Shown: positions 1 through 8,966 of the stretch, piece after piece
How the letters are laid out: each line of letters starts with the position of its first letter
Position numbering within the stretch: position 1 is the first letter of the stretch
Assembly: GCF_000204055.1 (NCBI RefSeq)
Contig: NW_006768927.1
Coordinates: 25,577-50,563, forward strand
DNA length: 24,987 nucleotides
Source: Melampsora larici-populina 98AG31
Taxonomy: Eukaryota; Basidiomycota; Pucciniomycetes; Pucciniales; Melampsoraceae
Direction of reading: 5' to 3'
Made by a program: the position numbers and the translations under genes
The notes under the pieces: generated by a model
What the model was told of the DNA's origin: nothing
Seen by the model: only the letters and a program-made list of their open reading frames with translations
The model's database searches: none

Positions 1-52
1 AAGAATACGTTTCAGTGGGGAGATGAAGAACTTTGGAATATAGATTTGAAAA

Positions 53-3000
53 TCAGCTTGTGATTGTCCAAAACGCCGGGAAAAGATGGTCGATGTCGTT
101 GATATTCTACGTCAGTGACCCTGACCATTCGTTAAGGGTGATATACTGACTTACAGTGTTCCCTTACCTAGGTCGAGAGAAAATGAAAATCGTCTTCTGT
201 TCATGCCAATTGGACTCGGTCCGGCTTGTCCAGATGGGATCAATTGGAGGATCTCCAAAAACTCCTGTCACTGCCTTTTCTATCAGACTATTAAGACTTT
301 ATCATATAATGTGGAAACTGTGTCGAGTTCGAATCGAGCCTTTTTGCCGAGCTATTGACGTATTCCTAGATGGTAAGAACTCCATCATACTTTCTTCGGG
401 TGGAGATCGAGTGAGTCCAATTTCAAGTCCTTAGATGATTCCATGAAGCGCTCACTTACGTATGCATGCACTGTAGACTCGTGAATGGCGAAAACTTTTC
501 TCGGCTGCTGTTGATGCATACCGAGAGATGTTGAATTTGAAGGAAGAGCTTAAAATCAAGGCATTGAAGCTTACTAAGCGGGAAAGGTTGGCATCAAACT
601 GCCCCCGATGCTTTGGACCAACTGTGAAAGGAAAACGTGAATCCGAACCTGATGCAATAGTATGTTTTGATGGGAATTTCCAGCATCGACGGCATACCAC
701 CGCCAGTGCTGGATTGCGTGAGATGCCGAAAATCCCTTCTCTCTTTCTTCCTCAAGATGATATTGATAGATGGCAAAATCTAGTGAACAACACGGATGGG
801 AGTGTTACAAATAAATCAGTGGTCAGTGTCTTGAACAAATGCCTCTCTCGTTACCAATAATTGATGGTTATGATGTAGGATCCGTGTACTGCAAGTCACA
901 CTGCAGCTGATGATGCGCGAGGGGCTCAAACTTGGCGTGGTTGTGATGAAACGGGCTTGTTTGGGATGGCTTGTCGACACAATCATGTCTTGAAGTTCAT
1001 CAACATTATACAGAGTGGGGAACGGTGAGTACTGTTTCCTCCAATTGATTGATTTTTCATTTCATTAAATTCTGTTTATCATTTGAAGGAACCACTTTCC
1101 AATGGCCATGATGGACTGGATGCTCAAGCAGTGTGAATCTGAAGAAGAAGCCAAATGGAAACTGGCGATTCTCTATGATATTGGGTGTAACCTTGAGAAA
1201 GTTATCAATAAAGTGAGTGTCAGCTAATTATTTTAGTTTAATATCAATGTTAAATCCAGCACCGAAAACCACAGCGTAATCTATTCAATGAAGAACGTAG
1301 TGATGGTCGATTAATGTTTGGAACAGGAGCGTGGCATTCCTATGCTCACATCCGCTCATGTCAAATATCATACAATCCCCGCTTGAATGCAGATTGGGGA
1401 ATGTCTGATGGAGAAGGGATGGAGCGGATCTGGTCCGCTTTGATGGAGCTAATTGCCCCGTTGCGATATGCAACCAAAGAACACAGATTGTGGGCGTTGC
1501 ACCTGCAAGCGCTATTCCATACCGAGCTGGCCAGGTCCAAAAGTGGTGAGTACTTGACCAATATTTAAACATGGTGCTCAAACTAAGATCTAGTTAAATA
1601 CATGTAGTTGAGTCCATGATACGACGTATGAAGGAGATGATGAACCTCTTTAAAGAGAGTCAGTCAAAGTTGAATCAGATTCTCTTGCTTCCCAATTACA
1701 ATCTTGAATACATCACAGCTCAATAGGAGAGACAGCGTGAATGTCAGCTTCAAGCTTTCTGCACTGAATCCACCCAAGCGTTGACCGAGAAACTTACTCA
1801 TTTGATTGAACTCGAGGAATTCCTGCAATCTAAACAGTACGTACCTTAAAAGACACATGTTTATACCAAACATCTTAGACTGAGAGAATTCTCCCTACAG
1901 AAAAGAGTTCACAGAACTTCGACGGAAGCGGCGTCGCAATTGAACACACGCAGACGACAATGGTCTTATGCGGACTGCAGATTCGTTGCTCATGCTTGAG
2001 GAAGAGATAGACAGTGTAGTTGATGAGCTTGGTGCGGAAGAATTCCGCAACATCCCAGGCGCTTCATGTGGGTACAAACATGCATATTTGTTTGATGGAT
2101 TTGACTGACGGGAGTGATTTGATCTATGTAGCCAAACAAGGGAAGGCTATGATCCGTTTACGTGTATCAAAAGGAAAGTTGTACGAGGCTAAGGTTGGTG
2201 TTTTGGAAGAGGCAAAACAAGCCAACATGAGAGCCGGTATGCAATCCAAGACTTCATCCAATTCTCATCTTTAAACTTATGAGAACATCGGTCTCATAAT
2301 CATCAGGAACACGACATTTACAGAGGCATCAGCGTTTGCTGAAGGCCAAAGAAGCAGATCTCAAAAAGAAATACCTGACGTTTCAGCGTCAAGTCCTAGC
2401 GTTCAACACGGCTTTTTCGGGTCCAAATGGTCCAAATCCAATCGATTCCCTGACCTTTGATGAGGTGAAAGCGATGGCAATTGACCACCCGTTCTGGGAC
2501 TTTGGTGGACTCACCCATCCACAAGAGCCCTGGGCAATCGATCCAAGGGTACAGGATGGAATAAAAGCCCACCTCAACATGACTCATGCCAAGGATGAGC
2601 TACGTAGAATTGCCCGCGAGTGTAGGCAGTTGATCAACTGGTCCAGCGACACATACGAGAAGATTTCACATCTAAGGGAAATCGTCCACGGTGAAGGTAT
2701 GTATTCACTCTTAATGATGATTTAGTGTGTGAGACTAATTTTCATCGTAATTTCACATCTGATAAGATGAATCACTGGATCTTGAGCAAAATAAATGGAT
2801 GATGGAGATCTTAAATTTGGAGACTCGTCGTGGGGATGACCGCTTGTCTGAGAGTAAACACGTTTTCAAGGCCTTACTGACAGACCTAGATCAAACACAT
2901 TGCCGATTGTGGATGGAATGGAATCGGGGGATACAAACGGTTACCTCTGGTACTTTGCAGCACAGCGAATTATCAGTGGAAGAGGAAAGCGCACTGATGA

Positions 3001-3188
3001 CAAAATGGAATAGTATTGTCAATAACAGCCGTCAGTTATGGGAAGGTATTGTCGCAGCTCCAATACTCACAGCGGAAGGAATTGATGAGCCCGAGGATAT
3101 CACTGATCGATACATGGAGGATTAGGGGCCTGAAGTTGGTGATCCCGATGAAGTTTATAACACAGATGCATATTGGGCACAAGGGTAG
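53..3188 (+). pseudogene. KDZ (Kyakuja-Dileera-Zisupton) transposase, multi-exon, decayed, 5' end outside window
   Basis: Cut-and-paste DNA transposase of the KDZ superfamily. Reading through introns at 111-156, 822-878, 1025-1088, 1213-1259, 1546-1607, 1837-1900, 2237-2306 and 2697-2766 (GT-AG, 46-70 nt) gives a protein with an N-terminal cysteine-cluster part (FCSC at about 190-200, then VRLV...TPVTAFSIRLL). The core follows: FDGNFQ (Asp codon 669-671), CRHNHVLKF, YDIGC (Asp 1177-1179) and DGEGMERIWSAL (Glu near 1413-1424). These three acidic sites match the KDZ DDE arrangement. A long helical, charged C-terminus follows (LYEAKVGVLEEAK; KEADLKKKYLTF; final part to 3188). It is broken by in-frame stops TAG 1724-1726, TGA 1941-1943 and TAG 3123-3125, by a frame change near 2050-2110, and by an unresolved junction at 373-477. 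Assignment to KDZ is firm; inactivity is inferred from the stops. Confidence 0.85.
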
Positions 3189-3404
3189 AGATGTGTTAGA
3201 ATTCCCATTCATCATTATTTCATTTCGTTTGTTTGATTTGTTATACATGAGTTATATCTGTTTTTACAATTGTTGATGAGAATGAACAGAATACAACATT
3301 AAGATGTTCACTTTGCAATATAAATTCATAAAAGTATAAGACGTGTTATTCCGAAGTAAAGTGAAAGCAGTAATGGTTGTGATTGTGACATTCTGATAAA
3401 TTTG

Positions 3405-3600
3405 AAGATGAAATATGATACTTTGAACTTGTTTGAGATTGAATATGATAGCTTGAAGTTTGAGATAAGATATGATGGGTTGAGCTTGTTTGTTGACTTT
3501 GAGATCGAATTGAATTTGAGATCAAATATCATAGCTTGGAGTGTGAGACCAAATTGAAGTTTGAAATCGAATATGATAGCTTGAAGTTGTTTGTCAGGTG
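3405..3600 (+). repeat. Degenerate tandem array, unit containing atatgatagcttgaag
   Basis: Diverged copies of a unit built on (g)aatatgatagcttgaagtt-tgaga start near 3410, 3441, 3470, 3524 and 3568. Spacing is irregular, roughly 30-55 bp, so this is an old tandem array with insertions and deletions. No coding potential is apparent. Confidence 0.6.
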
Positions 3601-3680
3601 TAAGGTGAGGTGAGTGATGTTTAAAGAAACCAATTCAGTAGATGACATACGAGTAGGACAACGTGAGTTGATGTTGATGT

Positions 3681-3770
3681 CTTTGAGTCGAGGGCTTTTG
3701 AGTCGAGATACTTTGAGTCAAGGGCTTTTGAGTCGAGATACTTTGAGTCGCCTTTGAGTCGAGGGCATTG
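3681..3770 (+). repeat. 30 bp tandem repeat (ctttgagtcg family)
   Basis: Two adjacent 30 bp copies (3681-3710 and 3711-3740) differ at one position. A partial, rearranged third copy runs to about 3770. Each unit itself contains two ttgagtcga boxes, so the array probably grew from a shorter unit. Confidence 0.85.
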
Positions 3771-3857
3771 CCTTCACATTTGCTCAAGTTTGGTCAGCTT
3801 GAGTCCGGGTATGTAGTTGGGTAAGTGGGTGGTAGTGTGTAGTGTGAACTAGAGCGA

Positions 3858-3990
3858 GTTCAGATTGATCTGCATGGGCCTCAGATTGATCTGAGAGTAG
3901 TCAGATCGATCTGAGCGCGCTCGATTTGATCTAACTTCACTCAGATCAGTCTAAGTGATCTGAGTACCTTGGTGTCCAAAATTTTGGACA
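3858..3990. repeat. Cluster of cagatYgatctg palindromic motifs plus 18 bp palindrome
   Basis: Near-palindromic words recur at roughly 20 bp spacing: cagattgatctg, cagattgatctga, cagatcgatctgag, cgatttgatct, cagatcagtct and agtgatctgag. The cluster ends with the perfect 18 bp palindrome tgtccaaaattttggaca at 3973-3990. It could be a decayed satellite or a set of protein-binding sites; the sequence cannot decide. Confidence 0.6.
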
Positions 3991-4123
3991 TTGAGACTGA
4001 GTTGAAAGATGTTAAATGACACTTATAAGTGTTCATATTCATGTAAAAAAAAATTGTGGATGGGTAGGAACTTAGAGGTGTGAAAATGTGTGTAGAATTA
4101 TTGTTCTAGCTCACCTGAGTGAT

Positions 4124-4402
4124 CTAGGGCAAACAATCGGCTTCCGGACCGATGAAATTGTACAAGTTTTCATCGACTTCGACGTCGATGAAAAGGCGCG
4201 CCACAGGTGTTGATGGTATATCTTCAATAGAAGAATTATGATGATGAAGACTAGATGATTGTGAAGCTGAAGCAATCGGAACACTGGCTTCTTTGATTGA
4301 TGTTGTGGAATCATCATCAATCGGAAATGATTGTTCTTCATCAACATCAATCCGTATTGATTGGTCATCAAGAATGGCTACGCTTGACCGCGCTTCATCC
4401 AT
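4124..4402 (-). CDS. Unrecognised 92-residue Ser/Asp-rich open frame
   Basis: An open frame starts with MDEARSSVAILDDQ and ends ...NLYNFIGPEADCLP. It is acidic and serine-rich with a short His run (LHHHN). I recognise no domain. The sequence just past the stop contains tcactcag|gtgagct, a plausible splice donor, so it could be a first exon whose downstream part has been lost. It sits between decayed repeats, and composition is the only argument that it is coding, so it may equally be a chance frame. Confidence 0.3.
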   Translation of the reverse strand: MDEARSSVAILDDQSIRIDVDEEQSFPIDDDSTTSIKEASVPIASASQSSSLHHHNSSIEDIPSTPVARLFIDVEVDENLYNFIGPEADCLP

Positions 4403-4659
4403 CTTGCTTCTATAGAGCCTTGATGGAGAGCCTCGAATGGATTAGGGGTACGTGTCATCCCTCTCTGTGTCTCTCTATGGGAGACATCATCACCGATTTG
4501 TGGAAAAACAAAACTTTTGTTGACATTGTGGCAACAGTCTCACGAATATGTGGCCGTTGCGTGCTGATATGTGGTATAGTTCATCACTTTTGGCCTATTT
4601 GGACGTATCAGGAAGCATATCATCTGATGTTTGGGTGATATGTGGACGAATATTGAGAT
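4403..4659. other. Short unannotated spacer
   Basis: I see nothing recognisable between the acidic open frame and the GGTGTAAA cluster. The plus-strand open frames here have no family resemblance and run into the repeat cluster. Confidence 0.4.
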
Positions 4660-5037
4660 ATTGTGCGGTGTAATACGGGTCGGTGTGAAACTAAAGATCG
4701 ATGTGGTGGAATTACAATTTTACATGGAGATTATTTACACCAAATGGACCCGGTGTAAGTCAGCTCGGTGTAAAACTCGAATTCATGACCGGGTCCGAGA
4801 CTATCACACCGAATATTTTTACACCGAGAATAATGGTGTAAATTCTTTGGTGTAAAAGTCAATAATCCAACCGGTCACAAGATTTTTACACCTAATATTT
4901 CACACATAAATTTATTACACTGACGAAAAAAAAACTGGAACGGTGTAAAATTACCAAATAAGTGGGTTATTTGGTAATTTTACACCAAACCGAATTTACA
5001 CCGACTGACCCGGTGTAAAACGCTTGGTGTAAAATTC
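4660..5037. repeat. GGTGTAAA/TTTACACC repeat cluster, locus 1
   Basis: About 370 bp contains eight exact GGTGTAA words (4667, 4752, 4767, 4834, 4849, 4942, 5012, 5026) and five exact TTACACC words, plus near matches such as ggtgtgaaa. The words are arranged in a module: TTTACACC, about 8-9 nt, CGGTGTAA, about 7-8 nt, GGTGTAAAA-TC. Two copies occupy 4734-4778 and 4995-5037. The opposed words can pair, so the strand can fold into several hairpins. The cluster ends at or next to the 5' end of the LINE. A diverged second locus is at 12354-12780. I know of no named family that matches. Confidence 0.8.
4942..4986. repeat. Perfect 20 bp inverted repeat with 5 nt loop
   Basis: The left arm 4942-4961 (ggtgtaaaattaccaaataa) and right arm 4967-4986 are exact reverse complements around the loop gtggg. 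Each arm ends in the GGTGTAAAA word of the surrounding cluster. The absence of mismatches contrasts with the decay of the neighbouring genes. Confidence 0.95.
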
Positions 5038-5040
5038 TCC

Positions 5041-6744
5041 CACCCAATTGAAAATGGCCGCTACAATGACAAAGGCAAATTATATGCAGATGATGCTGCA
5101 GCTTTCTTTGAAAACCTTGAAGATCTTCAAAAAGGTTGCAATCTGATTACAGAATGGGTCACTAAGTGGCAGACCCTCAAAATAGGACACGCAAAATGTG
5201 CAGTGGTTATGCACGGAGAAAAAGATCCGGAGCTCAGACAAGCTTTCTTAAACAAATATGGGGACCCCTCAGAATTCCCCAATGACAACAAAAGTCACTT
5301 CAACCTGACAGACGGCAAAGTATATGCACAGTCATCTTACAAATACCTAGGCATAGACATAGGTGACAACCTTGGAATAGGATATGAGAATGAATTAGCA
5401 TATTCAAAAACACTAGCAAAGAAGGTCTCTCAAAAAGTGGGCCAACAATCATGCTTAATCAGAGATACTAAGCGCACAATAGCAGAAAAATCATTTCTCA
5501 TAAAAACATATGTATTAGCAGCAGCTCTCTAGGGAGGGGAATGGATTGGGATGAACCAAACAAGAACAGCAGTCATCCAAAAAGAAGTGGACAGAGCACT
5601 ATACCTTGCCATTGGTGAAAAATGGGGCTGTAAAACAATATGCCCTGTGAGACTTTCATGGGAACTTGGTGTTCCTTCAGTGGCAGCTGCGTGTGCAGCT
5701 GCTAGATACCGTATACACGCTAAATCAGCATCCATGGACACAGATGCATCTGACATCCTGTGCAATCAAGGCCAAGGCAGTAGAAAGAAAACCTGGGTGT
5801 CAATAACCAGAGCAATAGCAGCAGTAAATGCAATGTCAAAAGACAAACCACAACCAACTCCAGAAGGAGAAACAAAGGAGCTGAACATTCCGCCCATGAT
5901 TATTAAGGGACTGCGCGCACAAGCCTTAGCTTATCCCAAGAAAATACCAGAAACATGGATAAATATCCATGGTGAAGATGATGCTGTCTTTGAAATACAG
6001 CAGGAAATGATTGCAGTCAAAGCATACCAATGGGCAAAAGAAATGACCCTAAATAAACTACAAGGACCATTGACACAAATGGAATATGAAAACTGTGAGT
6101 ATGGCTTAACCAGAAACTTTCACAAAACAGCACTCAGATACCCATATCTGAAAGATGGAGTATTAACATTACTAAAAGCAAGACTTGGCATATTGCCATT
6201 GGCAACTTCAGAATATGATGCTCAGGAAAAGGCAGATACACTTAGTGCTACTGCACAAACACTAGGAAGAGCTGCATGCCCACTTTGTAAACAACAAAGA
6301 AGATCAGGTGAAACTATGAAAGAAGAAGATGAAGTATCACACATACTTCTCAATTGTGTGGCTCTTAAAAACCAAAGAAAAGAACATCTTGGAGCTATCA
6401 TTAAACAGCTCCGCAAAACTAAAGAAGTGGGAGATGCAGGTGAAATAAATAAGAGGGATTTGAAAGTAACTACGTATCTGTTGGGAGGCATGTGTGTCGC
6501 CTCAGGGCCTATCGTGGGATGTCTGGAGAGAGAGTTGTGGAAAATGAGCCCCAGTGAAAGGTTCATGTTTCTGTGGCAGCACGGGTATGGTCACATAACC
6601 GGTATCCAGCCGGAAAATATGGCGTTGTATGGATTTGTCCCCGTAGCAAGATACCTGAAAACGGTTTTTGGGTTATACCAAGAATCAATTAAGGATATTC
6701 ATAAGCCTACACCAATTGCAAACACTTTGGTAGACATGATGTGA
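5041..6744 (+). pseudogene. LINE reverse transcriptase C-terminal half, one internal stop
   Basis: Reverse transcriptase of a non-LTR retrotransposon, used to copy element RNA at a nicked target. The frame holds LYADDAAAF (catalytic YADD at 5083-5094), then KWQTLKIGHAKCAVV and SYKYLGIDI, both typical of LINE RT, then a long thumb/connection region. A C-terminal zinc knuckle has CPLC (6276-6287), His at 6340-6342 and Cys at 6355-6357, giving C-x2-C...H-x4-C. Fingers, palm motif A and any endonuclease are missing upstream. A single TAG at 5530-5532 interrupts the frame before GGEWIGMNQ; the remaining 397 codons are open to TGA at 6742-6744. No RNase H domain is evident. The long open frame suggests a fairly recent insertion. 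Confidence 0.85.
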
Positions 6745-7068
6745 TAAATACGCTCATGTCACATCCTTTGTGATTATTACAAATGGCCGAGGGACTGTAA
6801 GGTCTATGGCAACATCACGCGCTGTGGAAAGGGAGTTTACCCAGTAAAAGTCTGGAGTCGTCAGCCTTTGTAAAAGGCAGCTCTAAGGGTTGATTCCCCT
6901 TTAGAGCCGTGGGATGAGTGTTTCCGTAATTAAAAGCTCATCCTCGGACGTATGAAGTAACACTGTGATATTAGAATGCCCCTGGGTTCTAAGAAGAGAT
7001 CACTTGTTCAAGCATATTCTACCCACAAGGAATATCCGGGTGGCTCCGCCACCCGGGGTGCGTCTCCG
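6745..7068 (+). other. LINE 3' untranslated region with terminal stem-loop
   Basis: This non-coding stretch ends in a perfect 9 bp stem with a 3 nt loop: ccgggtggc (7036-7044), tcc, gccacccgg (7048-7056), twelve bases before the A-run. A second, imperfect hairpin (gctctaaggg opposite ccctttagagc) lies near 6878-6906. A hairpin just before the tail is a known form of reverse-transcriptase recognition site in some LINEs; that role here is inferred. Confidence 0.6.
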
Positions 7069-7085
7069 AAAAAAAAAAAAAAAAA

Positions 7086-7342
7086 GCGCACTGTAATGTG
7101 ACTCTTTGTATAAACTATTACCCCCCAAACCCAGAGGTGCATTGTGGCCCGTCAAAAGGTTAGCAGTGTATCAGTACGTATCTCAAAGGCAACTTTGATT
7201 TACATTACCCATCATTTACCCCCATTTACACTTAAGAAGTTTTAAGAATGATAACCATAACTATATAACTTTCAGCAATGGATCTCTAGGCTCTCACGTC
7301 GATGAAGAACACAGTGAAATGTGATACAATATGTAATAAGCT
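7086..7342 (+). rRNA. Orphan fragment of rDNA: probable ITS1 plus 5' part of 5.8S rRNA
   Basis: The stretch 7267-7326 reads as the first ~60 nt of a rust 5.8S rRNA (aactttcagcaatggatctc, then taggctctcacgtcgatgaa, then gaacacagtgaaatgtgata). Similarity fades by about 7342, so most of 5.8S (about 157 nt in full) is absent and the gene cannot be functional. The 180 nt before it (gcgcactgtaatgtgactc..., accccccaaaccc, gtgcattgtggccc, ttaagaatgataaccata) resembles rust ITS1 as I remember it. That part is less certain. The fragment begins directly after the LINE A-run. Confidence 0.75.
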
Positions 7343-7960
7343 GAAAACCTTCACTTTTGACGAAATTTACCCATTGTCTTCACTTTTCACAGCTGCTACT
7401 CCCTTTTTCTTGCTCATGTAATATGAAATCATCCTCTATAACCTTAAAAATCCCGGAAAATCCTCTTGGCAACCTTAAATCACACTATTACCACCATTAC
7501 ATATGCAAACTACACGTATACCTCTTGTTTACCAACTTCGAAAAAGTACCTTTTCTCTAATAACTTCTGTTTCTTCTTATCAACCTTCAAGATTAAAATT
7601 GTTACAGTATAATATAATGTTGTTCTTTCATATTCCAACCTCATAATACCCATAACTCTATTATTAATACCCTAAAAAACATTTTCCAACCTCTATACCT
7701 ATATTTTTGAATTTTTCTTATGTTTTTCTTTCTTACTTTTTTTAATAACTTTGTGAATAAACTCCAATGATCTTGATAAGTAATGTGAAATAAAATGATG
7801 CAATGTTCACCCAATGACCAATACATAAGCCTATAAGAGCTTCAATTGATCCAAAAACCTCCATTTTGAATTTTCTGACCTACTAAACTTTTCTAATAAA
7901 CTGGTAAACTACTAATAATGAATTTTTTGATTGATCCCTTAAATTGATCAGCACAACGGA
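7343..7960. other. AT-rich stretch without a recognisable feature
   Basis: Very AT-rich, with runs of t and short open frames that look random. No motif, repeat border or RNA gene is visible. Confidence 0.5.
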
Positions 7961-8072
7961 CATCATGTCCCTGTGGTGTGTTCCCATTGTCAAGTGCACA
8001 CGAGTTGCCTTTGTACTTCAAAGGCAGTACATGTGCCTCTGATTGTTGGGCTACTGCCACAAGAACACGGTG
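7961..8072 (+). repeat. ~111 bp hairpin repeat, copy 1
   Basis: This 112 bp block aligns almost end to end with the reverse complement of 12041-12151. Shared words include ctgtggtgt/gtgtggtgt, cacgagt-gcctttgt, ctgccacaag and the ends catcatgtcc/caccatgccc and acggtg/catggtg. The inverted symmetry clear in the second copy is weaker here. Size, structure and two opposite orientations fit a short non-autonomous (MITE-like) element. No transposase family can be assigned. Confidence 0.75.
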
Positions 8073-8206
8073 GGAGCTACCAAACCATCCGTGTCAATTC
8101 CTGCTTCACCAAATGCGACCTTCTTTTTCTTGGCAGTAACAGAATTCTTGTTGTCTTTTTTCAGGTCTAATTTCTTGACAAATTTCTTAGGAACAACTTT
8201 TGTCTT
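8051..8206 (-). pseudogene. Short Lys-rich coding-like fragment, unrecognised
   Basis: A minus-strand frame of about 51 codons without a start reads KTKVVPKKFVKKLDLKK, then NKNSVTAKKKKVAFGEAGID, then TDGLVAP, and ends at a stop inside the hairpin repeat. It is basic and looks protein-like rather than random, so it may be a piece of a host or transposon gene truncated by that repeat. No family is recognised, and chance cannot be excluded. Confidence 0.2.
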
Positions 8207-8352
8207 TTACCAACTGAGGGACTGTGCCTGACAAGCAAACTACTGGAGTTAGAGCAATGATCTAACTATTAAGGACAGTTGTGATGCTGTGAAGAGCTGG
8301 TACATAGGAAGTGTTTTTTGAAATCAACCAAGAATGAAACCCACAAGGAGGA

Positions 8353-8580
8353 CTTTCACTCACTACTGTAAATGTATTTCTGCATGTGGAGCAACACCCG
8401 AATCGCTACGCTATGCCATAAAATTTGGGCATCCTCCATACTGGTGCGCAGCCTGCGCTATGAGGCTGCGCACTCATGGCTGCGCTATTTGGCCAAGAAA
8501 AAAACTCACGAGGGTGGAGCGGTCCATACCACTATATATGCCCTATATAGCGCGCTACGTGAGTGAAAACTGAGTGAAAG
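8353..8580. mobile_element. MITE-like GC-rich palindromic element
   Basis: A 228 bp block with short terminal inverted repeats: ctttcactcac at 8353-8363 and ctgagtgaaag at 8570-8580 (10 of 11 match). Inside is a perfect 10 bp stem, gtgcgcagcc (8444-8453) and ggctgcgcac (8464-8473), and the words ctatatatgccctatatagcgcgc. It is distinctly GC-richer than its flanks. No convincing target-site duplication is visible, so the borders are provisional. Confidence 0.45.
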
Positions 8581-8960
8581 GAAAGTTTGGATTTCACAAA
8601 ACACTTTTGTAGCAATCGAGTAGAAACAATCCAAAAGAAAAATAAAAGAAACTATGAAAAAGAATGAAATTACAAGATTATTAAAGACTGACCGTCTGTC
8701 TTTATTATATTAAACTTTAGTTGATTTTATTGTCAATAGATTTAAATTCGTAGAATAAGAGAAAAATCGACACATCTTATAAGAACTCGAGCTACAGTAA
8801 ACCACAGGTAAGCCAACCGGTTCTTCCATTTACAATTTGATTCTAGATTTTATCGTTTTGATCAACGTTTTTGGAAATTTATTAATGATTGAGATCCTTG
8901 AATTTCTTTAATCTTTCTTCTTTCTGTCATCTGAATTGAAGTTTGAGATTGAATTTGATC
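8581..8960. other. AT-rich spacer
   Basis: No coding region or repeat border is recognised. The only structure seen is a weak inverted word (aaagactgaccgtctgtcttt). Confidence 0.4.
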
Positions 8961-8966
8961 GATTCA

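Larger units (their letters stand above)
3189..4110. other. AT-rich intergenic spacer carrying small repeat arrays
   Basis: I see no coding region here. Downstream of the KDZ gene the sequence is low in GC and holds three separate arrays, described individually: a degenerate array at 3405-3600, a 30 bp tandem at 3681-3770 and a palindromic array at 3858-3990. The A-run at about 4046-4054 is not associated with a recognisable retroelement. Confidence 0.6.
5041..7085 (+). mobile_element. 5'-truncated non-LTR retrotransposon (LINE) with A17 tail
   Basis: The retained body has the C-terminal part of the ORF2-like protein, a ~330 nt 3' untranslated region, a terminal hairpin and a run of 17 A at 7069-7085. 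The coding frame starts abruptly just upstream of the reverse-transcriptase YADD motif, with no start codon or endonuclease. That is the classic 5' truncation left by incomplete target-primed reverse transcription. The 5' boundary lies within a few bases of 5037-5041, at the end of the GGTGTAAA cluster. I could not identify a target-site duplication by eye. Confidence 0.85.

Noticed and set aside
4297..4855. Plus-strand frames of 113 and 74 codons
   Set aside because: No family resemblance. The second runs through the GGTGTAAA cluster, whose words happen to avoid stops in that phase.
4660..5037. CRISPR-like array
   Set aside because: The repeated words are short, in both orientations and irregularly spaced, and the setting is eukaryotic with introns.
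5041..6744. Host gene for a zinc-knuckle protein
   Set aside because: The YADD motif, truncated start, 3' hairpin and A-tail show it is the end of a LINE.
7641..7826. Minus-strand 61-codon frame as a small membrane protein
   Set aside because: It lies in extremely AT-rich sequence where Lys/Ile/Phe-rich frames arise by chance.
8334..8573. Cys-rich plus-strand frames as a small secreted protein
   Set aside because: They fall inside the palindromic MITE-like element, lack a signal peptide, and overlap in two phases.
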